Positions 22,471 to 34,504 of a stretch of 64,000 nucleotides of DNA are shown piece by piece (the stretch's first letter is position 1; each line of letters starts with the position of its first letter). Below the pieces are notes generated by a model. That model was not told the DNA's origin, did no database searches, and saw nothing but the letters and a program-made list of their open reading frames with translations. This DNA comes from Siphonodentalium dalli. Lineage: Eukaryota; Mollusca; Scaphopoda; Gadilida; Siphonodentaliidae. Both the position numbers and the translations under genes were made by a program. The DNA lies in contig CP136062.1 of the NCBI GenBank assembly GCA_032622095.1, positions 197,787,887 to 197,851,886 on the forward strand. The letters are read 5' to 3'.

Positions 22471-22990
22471 TGATATATAAGGATTAACTGTCATGTGGAC
22501 TGTTTTTATGGAGATGTAACCGTGAGGTAAGTGGACATAACTTGTGTAAAACCCGAAGGGTTTTACATACAAGTTATGACCACTTACCTCACGGTTACAT
22601 CTCCATAAAAATAGTCCACATGACAGTTAATCCTTATATTTATATACATTTAGCGAAAAAGCCACTTTTGTAAATGTATTTAAAACTAAAAGTGTATCGT
22701 GACAAAAACAGCCCAAAATACCCAATAGCACCCTTGGCAAAAGTTAATAGGAACAATTTCTTTTCATATTGAAACCCGATGATGTATTAAATCAATCCTG
22801 CGCGAGTCCAAATGCGCCCAAAACATTACGCGTTCGTCTTTCCAAACCCAATGACGTATCGATTGTGTTATGAGCTTGGTATTATGAGCCGTTGCGCATT
22901 CACCGAGAAATAACTGCAACTAGCCACGTGGGCGCCGACCAATCAGAATGCTGGATTTAGTGATGACAACACTTAGTATGTAAATATATG
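22471..22990 (-). mobile_element. ~510-bp TTAA-associated element with palindromic core, copy 1
   Basis: 22484-22630 is a near-perfect palindrome bounded by TTAA (TTAACTGTCATGTGGAC ... GTCCACATGACAGTTAA) with TTTTTATGGAGATGTAACCG inside. Another ~350 bp follows (CACTTTTGTAAATG, CCCAAAATACCCAATAGCAC, GCCACGTGGGCGCCGACCAA) to about 22990. The same arrangement, reversed, is at 27480-28000. Confidence 0.7.
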
Positions 22991-23480
22991 TATATAAGTT
23001 TGTGGTGGTGCTCAGTTAAATCGTTTGGTTCTTCTATATGAAATTTTGTAGTGAAATGAAAATGACTGCATTTTCACTGTGCGTTAATTCAACCGATCCA
23101 TTAACCAAAGTGTTCATATTTAATGTCAGATTATGATCCACAAGACAGATGATGAGGCCTGAAGATGTTTGTTTGTTTTAAATCCGCCAATGGGCTCTAA
23201 TTGGCCATATAGGTAACATGTGTGATCAGACAGATTTCGGACAGCTGTCATATCCACCAATATCCTGGAGAAAAATGTCGCGGTTCGTGACATGACCCAA
23301 ATTCCAGCGGTCGTGTCAACATTATATGACATTGTTTTTATGTCACTCATATATACAAGCTACGTCGGTTGCACCTTAGTAATATAAGTAATAGTTGTAT
23401 TTACTCGGACACAATATGTGCAACATGAGATGAGAATTAGATAAATAACATGGCTAAACTACACTCAATATACAGAAGAC
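22991..23480. other. Intergenic DNA
   Basis: No gene or repeat was recognised. Confidence 0.35.
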
Positions 23481-23489
23481 AACAAAAAT

Positions 23490-23850
23490 ATAAGCATCAC
23501 CCATCATCACCATCATCATCACTATCGTCATTTCCATCGTCGTGATCGTCGTCGTCCTCGTTGGTAGTATCATCGTCATAAGTGTCGTCATCGTCTACGT
23601 CATTTTAACCATCATCATCATCATCTTTATCATAATCAATATCAACATCACCATCATCAGTATCACCGTCATCATCATCATCATCATCATCAGCACTCTA
23701 TAGTTATATTGTCATAATTGCCTACATCGTCATAAGCATCATAATTATCATCATCATCAACATCTATATCATCATTATTATCATCGTCGTCGTAATCATC
23801 TTCATCAACATCATCATCATCTTCATAATCAGCATCATCATATAGCCATA
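23490..23850. repeat. Imperfect (CAT)n trinucleotide repeat
   Basis: Long degenerate ATC/CAT/CGT repeat. It carries no gene-like frame. Confidence 0.9.
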
Positions 23851-24069
23851 ACGAATACTGGACACCTTTCGCATATTAACCTGCTCCTGATAAGATTTAC
23901 GAATAACTATCCTACTTCAATAAAAGGTGTGTTCTTTGTTCGATATAAGTTGTCGTTTTGCCATATCCGTAGTTTCGAGATGCAAATCATGGGCACGATA
24001 GCTTTGCATGCGTTAATCATGACTACCACCGGTAATGACCTGATAGCAGCACAAGTAAGTACAAATTAC

Positions 24070-24235
24070 TCACGACAAACAGAACCCTATCACCTTACAT
24101 CGACTGGCAAGAAGTTTGAACGGCACTATTTTCACAAAAACGGACACGTCAAATCTGCGGTAAGGTTTTTCGACCATACGAAAACATTACGACTATACCA
24201 GTAGCTATTCGTAATTCTTATCAGTATATTAGTTC
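24070..24235. repeat. Dispersed repeat shared with the interior of 11107-12706
   Basis: CAGAACCCTATCACCTTAC, AAGAAGTTTGAA, TCTGCGG and AGCTATTCGTAATTCTTATC occur in the same order as at 11355-11625. Confidence 0.55.
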
Positions 24236-24719
24236 ATCCCAATTATTTCGCCCTCCGGTGTATTATCAGCTACAGTTTCTATGGGCGCATGGGGGTTTTA
24301 TTTATAGAAATTGGGATTTTGGGACGCATTATAAGTTATTAAACATGTTATTTAATATCGTTGAACTTTTTCATTTAGGTATACGCGACAAATATCGGCA
24401 TGTTATATTCTAAATGAATTGGGATGGTAATTATTAACCAATTCCCACGTTACTCCTTCCTGCTCTTTGTAAATATTGACTTTTTATTTCTTAGTATGCG
24501 GAATATATCGGAGCTATGAATAGAGATGTTATTAAGAAAAGTTCCAACACTAACCCTTCACATTGGTTGTTTAACATACAATGTGGCCTAATTCTAAACA
24601 TCATTTTTATTTATGTGTACCGAGGATATATCAGAATGTTATATGAATTGAAGAATATTCAGAAGTTACCCCCTTCCTGTGACCATGTTTTAATTGATCC
24701 GCATGGGGAGGGGGCATAT

Positions 24720-25165
24720 TATAATTAGTCCTCATTGGACCATATTTTAATTCACCCTCATGGGATTATATTGTATTTCACCCCAGTGGGACCGTAGTTT
24801 AATCAACACTGATGACACCATATTTTAATTTTAATTAACCCTCTTTAATGAAGTCACGTTGCCATATTTTAATTTCAATTACCCCCCCCCCCCCCCCCCC
24901 GTGGGTCCTTATTTTTATTAACCCTCATGGGACGATATTTTAATTAACAATCAAGGTACAATTTTAAATAACCATCCATCATGGGACCATATTTTTATTA
25001 ACCCTCATTGGACGATATATTAATTAACTCTCATGGGACCATATCTTATTTAACCGTGATGTAAGCATATTTTAATTACCCTCATCGGACCATATTTCAA
25101 TTAACCCTATCTGGGTGTGACCATATTTTAATTTACCCTCATGGAACCATACATATATTTTAATT
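24720..25165. repeat. Degenerate ~30-bp tandem repeat, interrupted by C19
   Basis: Units of the type CATGGGACCATATTTTAATT-AACCCT repeat with substitutions and length changes. A pure C run at 24882-24900 sits inside one unit. Confidence 0.75.
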
Positions 25166-25837
25166 AATCCTTATGATGGGTCATATAAGGAGTGCATTAC
25201 CTGGGGCCCATTCTTAGATCAGCAATACGCCCTCCTAGGGTGTATATTGGCAAGTATATCTGACCCGGTGGTGATCTAAATGTGATTAAAACATACTCGG
25301 CATTTGCGTAATTGGATACTAAATGTGATTAGAAACGTGCTCGTACTTGAACCAAGTTGCGAAGATCTCAATTTTTTGCCCGATTGTTATTCTGCATGCC
25401 ATTTCATGCGCTACTCAGACCACTTTTTCAAATGAAATTAGAAACAAATAAAACATATAATCAACTACATAGGCTTTACATATATAGACATATTTTTCAC
25501 GATCACCACATTAAAGTTGTTATATTGTATATATGGCTAATATTATGATCTTGAGGGCGTTACCGTTACTGACTATGGTTTTCTTGTCCATAAATCAATC
25601 GTTGTTTCGCATCTACGCACAACAGATTTACAGCTCCGCGTAAGTGTTTTATGTTGGCGTCTTGCATGCTCTATTTTAAGTCACATTACACGAAATTGGG
25701 TTGAGGATAGTAAAATGTCCCAAATACTAAACATGCAGCGCGATATGAAATATTCAATTGCGAATCAATATACAAGGACATCAAACATGTTCAGTTGATA
25801 CAACATAAATATCAGCCAACCCTGCATGCACATACAT
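25166..25837. other. Intergenic DNA
   Basis: No gene or repeat was recognised. Confidence 0.35.
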
Positions 25838-26265
25838 GTAGTGTGTCTGTCATTTGCAGAACGAGGTTCCGGGAGGGTGAATTTAGTTATGATATCCCAC
25901 ACATCGGGGTAGAATCACCAAATTCGCCCTCTGGGGACCTCATTCTGCTTAGTCCTCATCTTCTGGGAAGTATCTATAGTCTCAAATTAACATAGTTTTA
26001 GTTACTATTTCCCTTCTGAAAAGTTTCTGTATCCCCTAATTTGCAGAAGATATAATGCATAATCATCGCGGTGACTAATGGCTGAACATCACCAACTTCA
26101 ACTGGGGAACGTCAATCTGATTCTGGTCTACTATTGCAGTTGAGGGCTAAGCAGAATGAGGTTCACAGAGGGTGAATTTGGTTACGCTAGCCCGCCGTGT
26201 GGGATAGCGTCACTAAATTAACCCTTTGTGGACCTCATTCTGCAAATGACAGACACACTATTTGC
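25838..26265. mobile_element. Foldback element with ~125-bp arms
   Basis: Arm 25838-25965 (GTGTGTCTGTCATTTGCAGA ... GGGTGAATTTAGTTA ... GACCTCATTCTGCTTAG) pairs with 26137-26262. Each arm is itself partly palindromic (CAGAATGAGGT ... ACCTCATTCTG). Confidence 0.65.
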
Positions 26266-27130
26266 AGGCTTGATATCAGCACTCGTAGTTGAGTACTATA
26301 GCACACAGCACTAAGTGTGCTGTCAATATTCATCGTATACTGACGGCACTGTATGTTATATTGGACATTTCGTTGCCGACGAATACCCCAACAAATCGTC
26401 CACGCCGAACCTCCTGTAATTCGATTACCCTCTTAGTTGCTTTTAACTCATTGAAGAATGTGCCACTCCCAACACCCTACCTTTATATTTGTTTTTTGGC
26501 ACGGGCGATTCAGGCCATTTCCGGGCGGTACATGGGGTCATAACTGTCTTAACTCTTTCTATACTAAATGGATTCTCCCACTCAGTTGTAAAAGTATACA
26601 TTGGAACGGTATATTATACATTTAGAGGGGTGTCCAGGTAATAAACGCAGACGACAGACACAAAACATAATACAAGCAGAATGATTCATATTCATTGGTG
26701 GGAAATATTCAGATAACACATCCAATAGGGTCGTTTGTTGAACTAATTATCTGAACATTTCCTCAGGGAAATGAGTGTTTAGTATAGAAAGGTATACGTG
26801 ATTAAAATAAAAGGCTGGTACGCGAATTTGATTGACAAATTGTGGTATTTGCTGGTTAGAAAGGTCCTTTTAGCCATATTTAATCTTTGTACTGGTTTCG
26901 TTCTGTTAAGCGGGCGCTATTGTGTCAGTGACAGGCATTCGGGTACCAACCGCGCGCACCTCATACGAGCATCACTGTGTCTGGAATAGAGTGACATGAT
27001 TGTGTCTATCAGGAGGACCCTTGTCCTCAAAGTGGTTCAGTTTGGGAGATTGCTATTGAAACACTTTATGAAGATAGATGATATTGAAGTGTGAAATCTA
27101 TGTCCATCACATAGTCACCCTGACTGGTAT
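26266..27130. other. Intergenic DNA with one dispersed repeat
   Basis: 26560-26730 resembles 7255-7420. Nothing coding was found. Confidence 0.35.
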
Positions 27131-27365
27131 TCAGGATTCGCCCCCTATATAGCTCTCTTGACTGATATTCATGATTCGCTCCCTTTCTTGACTGGGATTC
27201 ATGATTCACCTCGTGTTATCTTGTATATAGGATTCAACTCTCATGTTGTCTGGTATTCATGGTGCACCCCTCTGTTGGCTGACATGCATGATTCACCCCC
27301 TCTGTTAACTGGTATTCAAGATTATTTGATACTCATGATTCACCAGTAAACCCTCTGTTCACTGA
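27131..27365. repeat. Degenerate minisatellite of the CCCTCTGTTAACTGGTATTC type
   Basis: Units of about 30 bp (ACTGGTATTCATGATTCACC ... TCTGTTA) match the minisatellites inside the large inverted-duplication arms (32690-33080, 34505-34830, 58120-58385, 58910-59250), although this copy lies outside them. Confidence 0.7.
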
Positions 27366-27460
27366 CATTCAGTGGTTGATTGTTGATTGGTTGATTGTGG
27401 GTTTTACGTCGATTTAGCCACTATGCCATATCACGACCAAGAACAGAATCATGTATCAAA
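27366..27460 (+). repeat. Possible SINE-like fragment
   Basis: (TTGATTGG)-type repeats followed by GTGGGTTTTACGTCGATTTA and ATGCCATATCACGACC resemble a widespread invertebrate dispersed repeat (GTTTTACGTCG ... ATATCACG). The call rests on memory of the family and is tentative. Confidence 0.3.
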
Positions 27461-27479
27461 AAATATCGTAGCGACGCAA

Positions 27480-28000
27480 CTGTGTATATTTACATACTAA
27501 GTGTGATTATCACTAAAGCCAGCATTCCGATTGGTCGGCGCCCACGTGGCTAGTTGCAATTATTTATCGGTGAACGCGCAAGAGGTCATAATTGCAGCCT
27601 CATAATTACATCGACGCGTCATTTGTTTTGGAAAGACAAACGCGTAATGTTTTGGGCGCATTTGGACTCGCACAGGATTGACTTAATAAATCATCGGGTT
27701 TCAAAATAAAGAGAAATTGTTCCTGTTAACTTTTGCCAAGGGTGCTATGGGATATTTTGGGCTGGTTTTGTCACGATACACTTTTCGATTTAAATACATT
27801 TACAAAAGTAGCTTTTTCGCTAAATATATATAAATATAAGGATTAACTGTCATGTGGACTGTTTTTATGGAGATGTAACCGCGAGGTAAGTGGTCATAAC
27901 TTGTATGTAAAACCCTTCCGGTTTTACACAAGTTATGACCACTTAGCTCACGGTTACATCTCCATAAAAACAGTCCACATGACAGTTAATCCTTATATAT
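27480..28000 (+). mobile_element. ~510-bp TTAA-associated element with palindromic core, copy 2
   Basis: Reverse-orientation relative of 22471-22990. It starts near ACATACTAAGTGTGATTATC, runs through GGCGCCCACGTGGCTAGTTG, and ends in the palindrome 27843-27989 bounded by TTAA. Confidence 0.7.
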
Positions 28001-29057
28001 AAAACAGACAGTGTGTTAGATTAAAACAATGAGGTATGTACAAATACAAATATTTCCACGTGGAGTCAGGGGGGGGGGTCGGGCGAAAAAAATTACATAT
28101 ATAGGGCGAAAAAAATGTTTTTGCCCCTCTCGGGAACCCACCACCCCTCTACCTGCAATTATTTTTTTTCGCCCAATTTTTGGGACCAACCCCCAAAATC
28201 TCACAAAAAAACATAAAATATAAACCAAATCATAGCCTAGCAAAGAATTGTTCCGTTTCTTATTATTTAATACTATTCCAGCATTTTAATAAACCTCTAA
28301 ATGGAGATAATTCTATTAGTATAAAATGTGGAAATGCTGAATGCATGCACTTGAACACATTGGGCATAATGCCATAAAACATAATAATTATGAGGTAATA
28401 CATGTCCTGATATCCTAAATAACTCCATATTCTTTAATTTAACAATAGTATAAGATGTTTTAGAGCTAAGGCCCAATAGTAATACTGTAGTAATAGGGGT
28501 AGAATAAATTTTACCTCCCCTATTTCTGTGATATATATATCTGCACATGGGTATGATGGGACCCAAGGAAAGTCACCCTCACAGCAGCTCACAGTCTAAA
28601 TACATATTGTTATCCAAATAGTATGAACTTTTTGTAAGAGTTATTTTGTTTTATAGTTTTAAACCAGTGGAATATGGTGGAATTGTTATTTTTGTTTATA
28701 TCATCAAGTTTATCTTGATAACAAATAATATCCATTATGTGGATTAAGAACAGAAGATGGTAATCATTTCATAATTATGCTTATATGTAAGCATTGTCGA
28801 CTGATCGTGTCTGAGCATATAATTATGTTATAACAGTAAACAAATTTGTCAAAAGTAATTGCAAAATTCATCACAGAATTCATCAATATAAACTCAGCTT
28901 TATATCTTGTTCATACCCTTAAAGGGATACACATGTGTATATATATAGCTATAACATACACTTTGACATCCAATTGATAGGTTATCTTGGATATGCATAT
29001 TATAAATGTTTATTCTTGAGTTTTAATGTTTGTTATATGATTTGTTTATATATATAA
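28001..29057. other. Intergenic DNA with a G/C-tract hairpin
   Basis: 28069-28200 has a G10 run and GGGCGAAAAAAATT facing AATTATTTTTTTTCGCCC and a C5 run. Otherwise AT-rich DNA without a gene. Confidence 0.4.
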
Positions 29058-29871
29058 CTAGCAGGTGGACCCGACTTCGTCCGGACTGTTTCCCCTCTGC
29101 TTTTCGGCGAATTGCGCGATTTGACCTTGAATTGTCCATTTTGAAGGTCAAGGTCAGGTGGGTTCACGATTTGACCCGTCCAAAACAATGCCCGGACAAA
29201 AGTACCCGACAAAAGTAACCGTCGAAATCCATCCGGTTTTACCCGATTTTACCTTGAATTGATCATTTTGAAGGTCAAGGTCAGGTCGGGGTCACAATTT
29301 GACCCGTCCAAAAGACTCAGCGGACAAAAGTAACCCCACGTATAAAATTTAAGGTTAGGTGGGGTCACGATTTGACCGTCCAAAACATTGCCCGGACAAA
29401 AGTACCGTCGAAATACATCCGGTTTTACCCGATTTGACATCGAATTGATCATTTTGAAGGTCAAGGTCAGGTCGGGGTTACGACTCGATCCGTCCAAAAC
29501 ACTCAGTGGTCAAAACTTCGAAATCCCATAAAAATTCGCGATTTGACCTTGAATTGACCCGATTTCAAGGTCAAGTTCACGTCGCACGGGCAAATGAACA
29601 GGCTTACGACACTCCCCATACGAAAGTATCACCAGATACTAAATTTCATCGAAATCCCGTGATACTCGGGCGTTCGACCTTGAAATGACCCGATTTCAAG
29701 GTCAATGTCACATCGCACGGGCAAATTAACAGGCCCATGCCAGTCCCCGGCCGAAAGTACTCCCACATACCAAGTTTCATCGAAATCGGTTCGGCCGTTT
29801 TCGAGACCATCGCGAACAGACAGACAGACACACACACACACACACACATATCTTCCAAAATATATAATAGA
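29058..29871 (-). mobile_element. Non-autonomous Helitron H1 (array C)
   Basis: Read on the minus strand, it starts TCTATTATATATTTTGG at 29871 and ends CTAG at 29061-29058, followed by T. The GTGACCTTGACCTTGAAATC modules are present with internal rearrangements (29340-29400). Confidence 0.8.
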
Positions 29872-30381
29872 CTAGCCGATGAGCCCGACGTTGTCCGGGC
29901 TATTAAAAAACCAAATTTCAAGTCGATAGCTCTACCCGTTTCCGAGATCTGGTCTGCGCATGCGCGAAGCTGACGTCGCACGGGCTCGGCGACCCGATAA
30001 AATTCGTATCCGGGGCAAGATACATTCACATACCAAATTTCAAGTCGATAGCTCCACCCGTTTCCGAGATCTGGTCTGCGCATGCGCGAAGCTGGCGTCG
30101 CACGGGCTCGGCGACCCGATAAAATTCGTATTCGGGGCAAGATACATTCACATAGCAAATTTCAAGTCGATAGCTCCACCCGTTTCCGAGATCTCGTCTG
30201 CGCATGCGCGAAGCGGGCGCCGCACGGGCTCGCCAATACGACAACATCGACCGCCTGGTCAAACTACACACACGTACCAAGTTTCGTCCCGATCGGTCGA
30301 GAATCGTAGATTTGTATAAATGACAGACAAACATACAGACAGACAGACAAACAAACAGAGGTCTTCAAAATATATATGAGA
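29872..30381 (-). mobile_element. Non-autonomous Helitron H2 (array C)
   Basis: On the minus strand it starts TCTCATATATATTTTGAAG at 30381 after an A, has about 2.5 minisatellite units, and ends CTAG at 29875-29872, immediately abutting the 5' TC of the H1 copy. Confidence 0.85.
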
Positions 30382-31003
30382 TTAATATATCTTTCATCCG
30401 TCGAAATCTGGTACATTAATTTTGACATACATCAGCATACATACACCCCTAAATGGTAGTTAGTACTGGTTAGTATGTTTTAAATAGCCTAGTGGGTCAT
30501 ATGGTTGATATTAAGATTACATGAGCACAGAAACTGAGTGATTTTAAGTGGACGAAAAAATTAGCATTTTTTGTCGTCATTTACACATTGTTTCCGGGTC
30601 CAAATGACCCACCCACCCCCGCCCTGTGTACGGAATTTTGTGCGCGACCCCCCCCCCCCCGGTGGAGTCAGAAATATAAATAAAGCATAATATAAGCATA
30701 ATATAAAACGCATAAAAGTAGTACAATAATACATAATTAATAGCAAATAAATAAAATAAAATTACCAAAACTTCACAGCGAAATATGTAAAGTAATTTCT
30801 AACATAAGATTTTGCATTGATAATGTATTTATAATATTTGATGAATCGCGCACGAACCTTTATCAATACGTCAAGCTGACGGCCGAATGGGTAAGACAGA
30901 GTATCATCTTTCATCCAGCTGACAGCATACCCACCGCCAACGCCGCCCGTATCTTTAATTGATGGTCGAGCACTAACTATATTTTCTTTGCATCGAAATA
31001 GGA
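30382..31003. other. Intergenic DNA with a possible TTAA-element end
   Basis: A C13 run is at ~30648-30660. 30920-30958 (GCATACCCACCGCCAACGCC ... CCGTATCTTTAA) resembles the right end of the TTAA element at 58428-58893. No gene is seen. Confidence 0.4.
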
Positions 31004-31005
31004 TA

Positions 31006-31857
31006 CCTTACTCGTATTTAAATTCGCGCAGTACTATTTTTCGCTCAGTTTTGAATTCGCGCACCTAGCTGCGCGAATTCAAAACTGACAACAATATTTT
31101 CGTAAATGTCTTGGATCTCATGACAGTTTCAGTTCTTAATCATTCCTGGTGATATATATTTGTATTCAACACCATCACAATGGATTTATATCATGTAAAA
31201 CATATCTGCATCATCAATTTGTTGAAAAGATGGGTGTGTGTGCATGTGCTCTAAATAATTATTCTGACATTGAAATATTTATAGACATCATTGACATGAA
31301 CTCGAAAGAAGTAAAACCACAACAGCTGTCTCCAGAACAAAATCAACAATTGCGGGTTGTGTTCACATAACTACAATCCAGGCTGTTTGGTCACCCCACG
31401 GTTGTCCCGAGGACATGCTTTCGCACATCTTCAGTCTGGAACGTGTGTTTTTTTAAATTACAAGTACATGTATTTCAACATCGACGATGTTATGATGATT
31501 CATCGCTTCGTATATTAGTAATGTTTTTTATGTTGTTTGCCCGTACGTAAATATAGTCATACAAGCAGGCGTAATTGTCTATTCAGTCTATAACCTCCCG
31601 TATTGTAAGTGAATCATCAACACAGCGCTTGTATTTTGCCTGTTATTTGGTATATAAACTCAGGAGTCGTACTATATTTTTCGCTCAGTTTTAAATTCGC
31701 GCACCGATGGGTAAGAATCCCCTGATGTGGCACTCTGTTTGCCGTGAGGTACATCCCGTGATGTGCGGTGTATGAGTGGATACTAGGGCGGTCGTATAAC
31801 GCATGCACCGATGGGTGCGCGAAAAATAGTACTGCGCGAATTTAAATACGAGTAAGG
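31006..31857. mobile_element. 852-bp TIR element flanked by TA
   Basis: Terminal CCTTACTCGTATTTAAATTC ... GTACTATTTTTCGC is mirrored at the other end (GCGAAAAATAGTAC ... ATACGAGTAAGG). TA lies on both sides (31004-31005 and 31858-31859), compatible with a Tc1/mariner-like TA target. A small hairpin of TTTTGAATTCGCGCA lies near 31050-31090. 31705-31800 (TGTGGCACTCTGTTTGCCGT ... GGATACTAGGGCGGTCGTAT) is shared with both outer ends of the large inverted duplication. No transposase is encoded. Confidence 0.7.
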
Positions 31858-31859
31858 TA

Positions 31860-32241
31860 GATGTTGCGCAGCCTTACACCTTTTATTTTTGAATTCATAG
31901 TCCCATATGGAACATGAGCGATCAGTTGCAGCATGTTAGACAGTTAGAACATGTTTTTGGTTTTGTGCAATCCTTATGGTCATGCATGTCCAGAATCAGA
32001 ACAGCGTGTTCAATGCTGGTGGATGTCCGCACCGATTGATGGACATAAGGTAACAATTCAAGGGTAATTTTTGTCCACCAACTGTCTTTGAAAGTCTATG
32101 GACTTCTGTAACTCCTTGCGGTGCCAACTCAGCCAACTTCTCCGACTCAGAAGAATCATCGATATCGTGAGTTCTCACCACAGCTATGCTACTGTCCAGT
32201 GTCTTGTGAAAAGACCAACACTGGTGTTTGTGGAATATATG
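31860..32241. other. Intergenic DNA
   Basis: Only chance frames of 60-100 codons are seen. No repeat or domain was recognised. Confidence 0.35.
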
Positions 32242-32341
32242 TTAACCCTTTACCCAACAAACCGGCCAAAAACGCCCAAATAAAGCTTCAACAGCCTAAA
32301 ATATCTTCGGTCTGTCTCAATAACACCATACAAATATGGAT
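32242..32341 (-). mobile_element. Truncated piggyBac-type MITE, right end only (PB3)
   Basis: TTAA-CCCTTTACCCAACAAACC ... CCATACAAATATGGATA is the right-end ~96 bp of the family. It breaks off exactly where homology between the two inverted-duplication arms begins. Confidence 0.8.
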
Positions 32342-32689
32342 ACGAAAGAAACAACACACAGGAAAAAAGATCACACAACTAGAAACCAGGAAAAAAACAC
32401 AACAAATGACATATATTTAATCTGATAATCTGAAACACTGTGGAGAGGCATGCCTAGCCGATTGATTGAGTCAGGTCGACTAATCACCCTTTTGTAAGAG
32501 CTGTATGACCAAAGAGGATCATGAAGATCGATTCCTCACGTTATGCGACCGCCCTAGTATCCACATGACTCATACACCGCACCTCACGGGATGTACCTCA
32601 CGGCAAACAGAGTGCCACATCGGGGGATTCTTACCCCTCGATGTGGGGCGGTAAGCCTATTCTACACCGGGACCACACAGAGTATGACA

Positions 32690-33080
32690 TTCAGTACTCA
32701 CCCTCTCTTAATTGGTATTGAGGATGCATCCCCTCTGTTAACTGGTGTTCGGTATTCGCCCCTGTTAACTTGTATTCATGGTTCACTCCGCTGTTCACTC
32801 ATATTCATGATTCACCCCTACCTTAACTGATACTTCGGGATCCGATCTCCTATATATTATCTGGTATTCAGGATACATCCCCTCTGTTAACTGGTATTCG
32901 TCATTCACCCCATATTTTAATAGGTATTCAGTTTTCACCCTCTGCATGTTAATTGGTATTCGAGATTCACCCCCACTCATTTAACTTGTATTCAGGATTC
33001 ACCCCCACTCATTTAACTTGTATTCAGGATTCATCCCCACTCATTTAACTTGTATTCAGGTTCACAAACTATGTTAACTG
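32690..33080. repeat. ~30-bp minisatellite in the left arm
   Basis: Degenerate units of CCCTCTGTTAACTGGTATTC with a GATTCAC stretch. Three cleaner copies of CCCACTCATTTAACTTGTAT lie at 32970-33060. The same array appears in reverse at 58910-59250. Confidence 0.8.
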
Positions 33081-33103
33081 GTATTCAGAAGAATCCCTAT
33101 ATC

Positions 33104-34490
33104 ATAAGGCCTGTTTTATACGACGTGTAATACACGTGTAACGTTAACTCGTCGTCAACACGACTTTTTAACGTTTGATTTATATGACGTGTTAACTTTA
33201 CACGTGTAATCTAGACTGGCGTCATGTAATTAATGTTAAAAATCCAACCGGCTATAAGAAAATGTGAAATATCCCAGATGTATCGGTCTCACTGATAACT
33301 CTCCGCCGAGACAAGAATATAGTTATGTAATGCCACACGGCGACCACGCGAAATTATAATTGATGACCGCCGCCGCTGATTCTTACATCTAGATTTCAGT
33401 TCAGCCCGACCAAAACAAGTTGTCATAACTCTTCTGCGCACGTGCGATCGCCCTGGGGCTCAAAATGGGGTGAAATATTATGCCATATTGTGTTCCGTTA
33501 CTCGTGTCATACCCGTCGTATAAATTGACGAACAAGTGATGAGTTACGCGTCCAGGCCAGTCCACAGGCGCTTGTGAATTTTTTTTTATATATATACTAT
33601 ATACATAGAAGGCCTGACAATCTGATGGCAAGATTGAGCAGCCATTGTTGATTCGGCCGTGTAGGAGTTAATGTGCACCGATTTTGTTCGGGTAAATGGC
33701 AAAATGTTTTATGACTTACGTTAAAAAACACATTAGTATACGAAATGTGCTACCTTGTGCCCTCTCTGCTTGAATTTTACAATATTTGGTATTACTAACT
33801 GTTGACAACGATAAAACATTGCACCTTGATCGGGAATCCATCCGTATTTCATCTTGAACCCGCAGTGAATTATTGATGTTCACCGATTGGCCGAGCTATT
33901 TCTGGATTATTTGCGGGAAATTTGAACTTACTTCCTGGTTGCAACTTCGAGCGTCCATATTTGACAGCATGTCGTTTTGTGTATCAACAAAAGTCATGTG
34001 ACATACGGAAAAAAAATAAAGAGGTATTTTTTTATTTCAACCAATCAGCGGCCAGCTACAATTCACTGTGAATATACGGACAAAATATTGACTTGTCACT
34101 TATATAAAATCATCTAAGATATCAAATACATACACTTTTGATTGGAATAAGGAAATAAGCAACATATGCAGTGGTAATCGCATATTGTACTGCATGTATA
34201 CGTAAGTTATTGTATATTTAGCCGTTTACCCGAATTAAATCGGTGCAGATTAACCCCCGCCGGCCAAGGCGGCAAACCAAATTTAAATTTGGCCGCCAGA
34301 ATGGCATACCTTTCTTTTTTTATAGTAAGTAATAAAATATTTGTTACATGTACCTGTGGGCCAGTCGTGTAATACGTCGACACGTGTAAGGACGAATTTC
34401 GACGAGTATCGTGGTTTTATACGACGTGTAATACACGATCAATTGCCGACTCTCTTATTTCACCAGGAAAATAGCCAGTTATACACGTGT
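33104..34490. mobile_element. 1387-bp insertion private to the left arm
   Basis: The right arm reads straight from CCCTATATC to CTAATTGACAG, while the left arm has 1387 bp between them. Near its ends the insert carries several ACGTGTAATACACG-type motifs (33115-33215 and 34360-34440). It contains the TTAA element at 33668-34253. No coding sequence was found, and neither clear terminal inverted repeats nor a target duplication was seen. Confidence 0.7.
33668..34253. mobile_element. TTAA-flanked MITE with ~38-bp inverted ends
   Basis: TTAA (33668-33671 and 34250-34253) flanks TGTGCACCGATTTTGTTCGG and its mirror CCGAATTAAATCGGTGCAGA. It is a piggyBac-like target choice but a different end sequence from the CCCTTTACCC family. 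The 578-bp body is non-coding. Confidence 0.7.
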
Positions 34491-34504
34491 CTAATTGACA
34501 GTCC

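Noticed and set aside
23490-23850. CAT-rich tract as a His/Asp-rich coding exon
   Set aside because: Frame interrupted repeatedly and composition purely simple repeat.
32121-32420. 99-codon frame
   Set aside because: Half of it runs through the MITE right end and into the duplication arm; an artefact of juxtaposition.
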